Source: JBJXHB01 sp046160725
Lineage (GTDB): Bacteria; Pseudomonadota; Gammaproteobacteria; Burkholderiales; Burkholderiaceae_C
DNA: 15,427 nucleotides
NCBI GenBank assembly: GCA_046160725.1
Contig: JBJXHB010000193.1
Span: 1-15,427, forward strand
Reading direction: 5' to 3'
A program made the position numbers and the translations under genes. Positions 14,176 through 15,427 of the stretch are shown here, one piece after another; the stretch's first letter is position 1, and every line of letters begins with the position of its first letter. A model generated the notes under the pieces. It searched no databases. It was not told the DNA's origin and saw only the letters and a program-made list of their open reading frames with translations.

Positions 14176-15305
14176 TGCGACATCTCCCGTGACACCACGT
14201 CGATCATCTCGGCCATGATCTCGGCCGACGGCGGGTCCACCACCTGCGTGACGCGGGCCTCCACCGACAGGCCGGTGGGCTTGACGGCCTGTACGAAGCG
14301 CTCGCTGTCGGCGATGCGGAACCCATATTCCACAGCGATGCCCTGCAGGGCTGCGTCGTTGGCCAGCACGGCTGCCAGCGCCTTGGCGCGCTCGGTCATG
14401 GCCACGAACACCACCTTGTTGACGATGGTGGGCTGCGGATACAGCAGCACCATGTCCTGCGCCACGCCCTTCTTGTCCAGCGCGAAGCGCACGATCTGGT
14501 TCTCGTAGATGAAGGCCATGGGCGTCTTGCCGATGCCGATGGCCACGTAGTCGTCGAAGTTGCCGTCGACGTAGTTCTCCTGGTAGCCCTGGCGCTTGAA
14601 CAGCTCGGCCAGCTTCAAGGCGCTGGCCTGCGCGGCAGCGCGGTCGGTGATGATGTCGCCGGCCAGGGCCTGGCTGGTCAGCGCCAGGTACAGCGCGCCG
14701 GAATTGCTGCGCCGGGGGTCGGTGGTGGAGACCAGCACGCTGCGGCCCACGTCATAGCCGCTGCTGCCCTTGAGGTCCCGCCACTTGGTCTTGGCCAGCA
14801 TGGCCTGGGTCAGCCGGGTCATGTCCAGGCCATAGACCTTGGGCGAGATCGGCTTGGCCATGCCGTTGGCCACCAGGATCTTCGCGATCGGCTCCCACGA
14901 GGCCACCACCAGCGGTGTGTGGAACGGCGCGCTCTGCGTGGCGCCGAGGTTGGCCTTGCGGGCCGCGTCGACGATCTGGTTGGCCGCGACCACACCCGAG
15001 GCGAAGAAGAAGTCCGGCGCCGCGCCGGCCACCACCTTGCCGGCCATGTCGCGGCTGCCCACCCGTTGCACGCTGACCGGCACCTTCTGCGCCTGCAGGA
15101 TGGTGGTGACGCGCGGGTCCTTGAAGAAGGCCTCCACGTCGAGCGCGATCAGGCCCTTGAGCACCACCACCGACGCCGCCTCGGCCGCCTGCTGCTGCTC
15201 GATGCGGGCCGTGCTCTGCCCACGCAGCGCCACATACAGCGCGCTGCCGAAGGCCACCAGCAGCGCAACGGTGATGGCGGCCCGCTTGGGGGTGCTCAAG
15301 GCCAT
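14172..15305 (-). CDS. Membrane-anchored periplasmic solute-binding-like protein
   Basis: The 377-residue protein starts with a basic N-terminus and one hydrophobic helix (about residues 8-27, KRAAITVALLVAFGSALYVA), either an uncleaved anchor or a signal peptide. The rest looks like a PBP-II solute-binding fold: SRDMAGKVVAGAAPDFFFAS, HTPLVVASWEPIAKILV, LVSTTDPRRSNSGALYLALT, FIYENQIVRFAL. TDPRRSNSG is a common ligand-loop pattern in this superfamily. No ligand can be assigned. The frame is open upstream to 15422, but the ATG at 15305 is chosen because GGAG lies 8 bp before it and the signal helix follows at once. It is the first gene of the operon and overlaps the vWA lipoprotein by ATGA. With no permease or ATPase nearby it may sense rather than import. 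Confidence 0.85.
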   Translation of the reverse strand: MALSTPKRAAITVALLVAFGSALYVALRGQSTARIEQQQAAEAASVVVLKGLIALDVEAFFKDPRVTTILQAQKVPVSVQRVGSRDMAGKVVAGAAPDFFFASGVVAANQIVDAARKANLGATQSAPFHTPLVVASWEPIAKILVANGMAKPISPKVYGLDMTRLTQAMLAKTKWRDLKGSSGYDVGRSVLVSTTDPRRSNSGALYLALTSQALAGDIITDRAAAQASALKLAELFKRQGYQENYVDGNFDDYVAIGIGKTPMAFIYENQIVRFALDKKGVAQDMVLLYPQPTIVNKVVFVAMTERAKALAAVLANDAALQGIAVEYGFRIADSERFVQAVKPTGLSVEARVTQVVDPPSAEIMAEMIDVVSREMSQ

Positions 15306-15382
15306 GTCGCTTGCTCCGTCCGTCCGAATGCCATAGGGTCTGCGCCGCCTTGCTGCCGATGCAGCCTGGCCAGCGCCGGGGC

Positions 15383-15413
15383 AGTATATGGACCCGATGC
15401 CCGTGCGGTTCAA
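15383..15413 (-). promoter_or_regulatory. Candidate sigma-70 promoter of the TelA/vWA operon
   Basis: On the minus strand, TTGAAC (15413-15408, 4 of 6 consensus) is followed after 19 bp by TATACT (15388-15383, 5 of 6). The -10 box lies 77 bp before the start codon at 15305. The spacing is 2 bp longer than ideal. TATACT stands out in this very G/C-rich context, which is the main support. Confidence 0.4.
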
Positions 15414-15427
15414 GCCCGGCATCCCCC

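Noticed and set aside
11842..14508. An 888-codon plus-strand frame opposite the vWA and XpaC-like genes
   Set aside because: It is antisense to three genes with good motifs, start overlaps and ribosome sites. Its composition (Leu/Val/Gln/His-rich repetition) fits a shadow frame.

Overview
The window is about 70% G+C with strong G/C bias at third codon positions, ATGA stop/start overlaps and gene families (tripartite TRAP transporter, HpcH/HpaI aldolase, EamA exporter, a chromosomal TelA cluster) typical of a free-living betaproteobacterium. A member of Burkholderiales, most likely Comamonadaceae or a relative, is the best guess. This rests on composition and remembered protein style, not on a search.

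Left part (1-3838): the tail of an unidentified gene overlaps an EamA-type exporter. A 13-bp tandem repeat array then leads into an iron-containing alcohol dehydrogenase / maleylacetate-reductase-like gene, followed by a TrhO-type rhodanese tRNA hydroxylase. A RidA-superfamily gene converges on TrhO. Divergent from the RidA gene is a small orphan N-terminus of a PfkB-type sugar kinase.

Middle part (3884-8713): a divergent catabolic unit. On the minus strand an HpcH/HpaI-type class II aldolase and a D-2-hydroxyacid dehydrogenase overlap by ATGA. On the plus strand lie dctP, dctQ and dctM of a TRAP transporter. The shared 258-bp intergenic region carries three short dyads that could be operators. 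The transporter probably imports an organic acid that the two enzymes process; the substrate is not visible from sequence.

Scar region (8714-10534): gene-poor, with locally lower G+C. It holds a large nested imperfect palindrome (8862-9094), a C-terminal scrap of an Nramp/MntH metal transporter, one intact DUF3291 gene, and a degenerate N-terminal scrap of a GMP-synthase-like protein. It looks like a recombination or insertion hotspot.

Right part (10535-15305, minus strand): a compact four-gene operon encoding a membrane-anchored solute-binding protein, a lipoprotein fusing a solute-binding domain to a von Willebrand A domain, a two-TM XpaC-like protein and a TelA-family protein. No permease or ATPase accompanies the two binding proteins, so a cell-envelope sensing or stress system is more likely than an importer. 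This is the most interesting system in the window.
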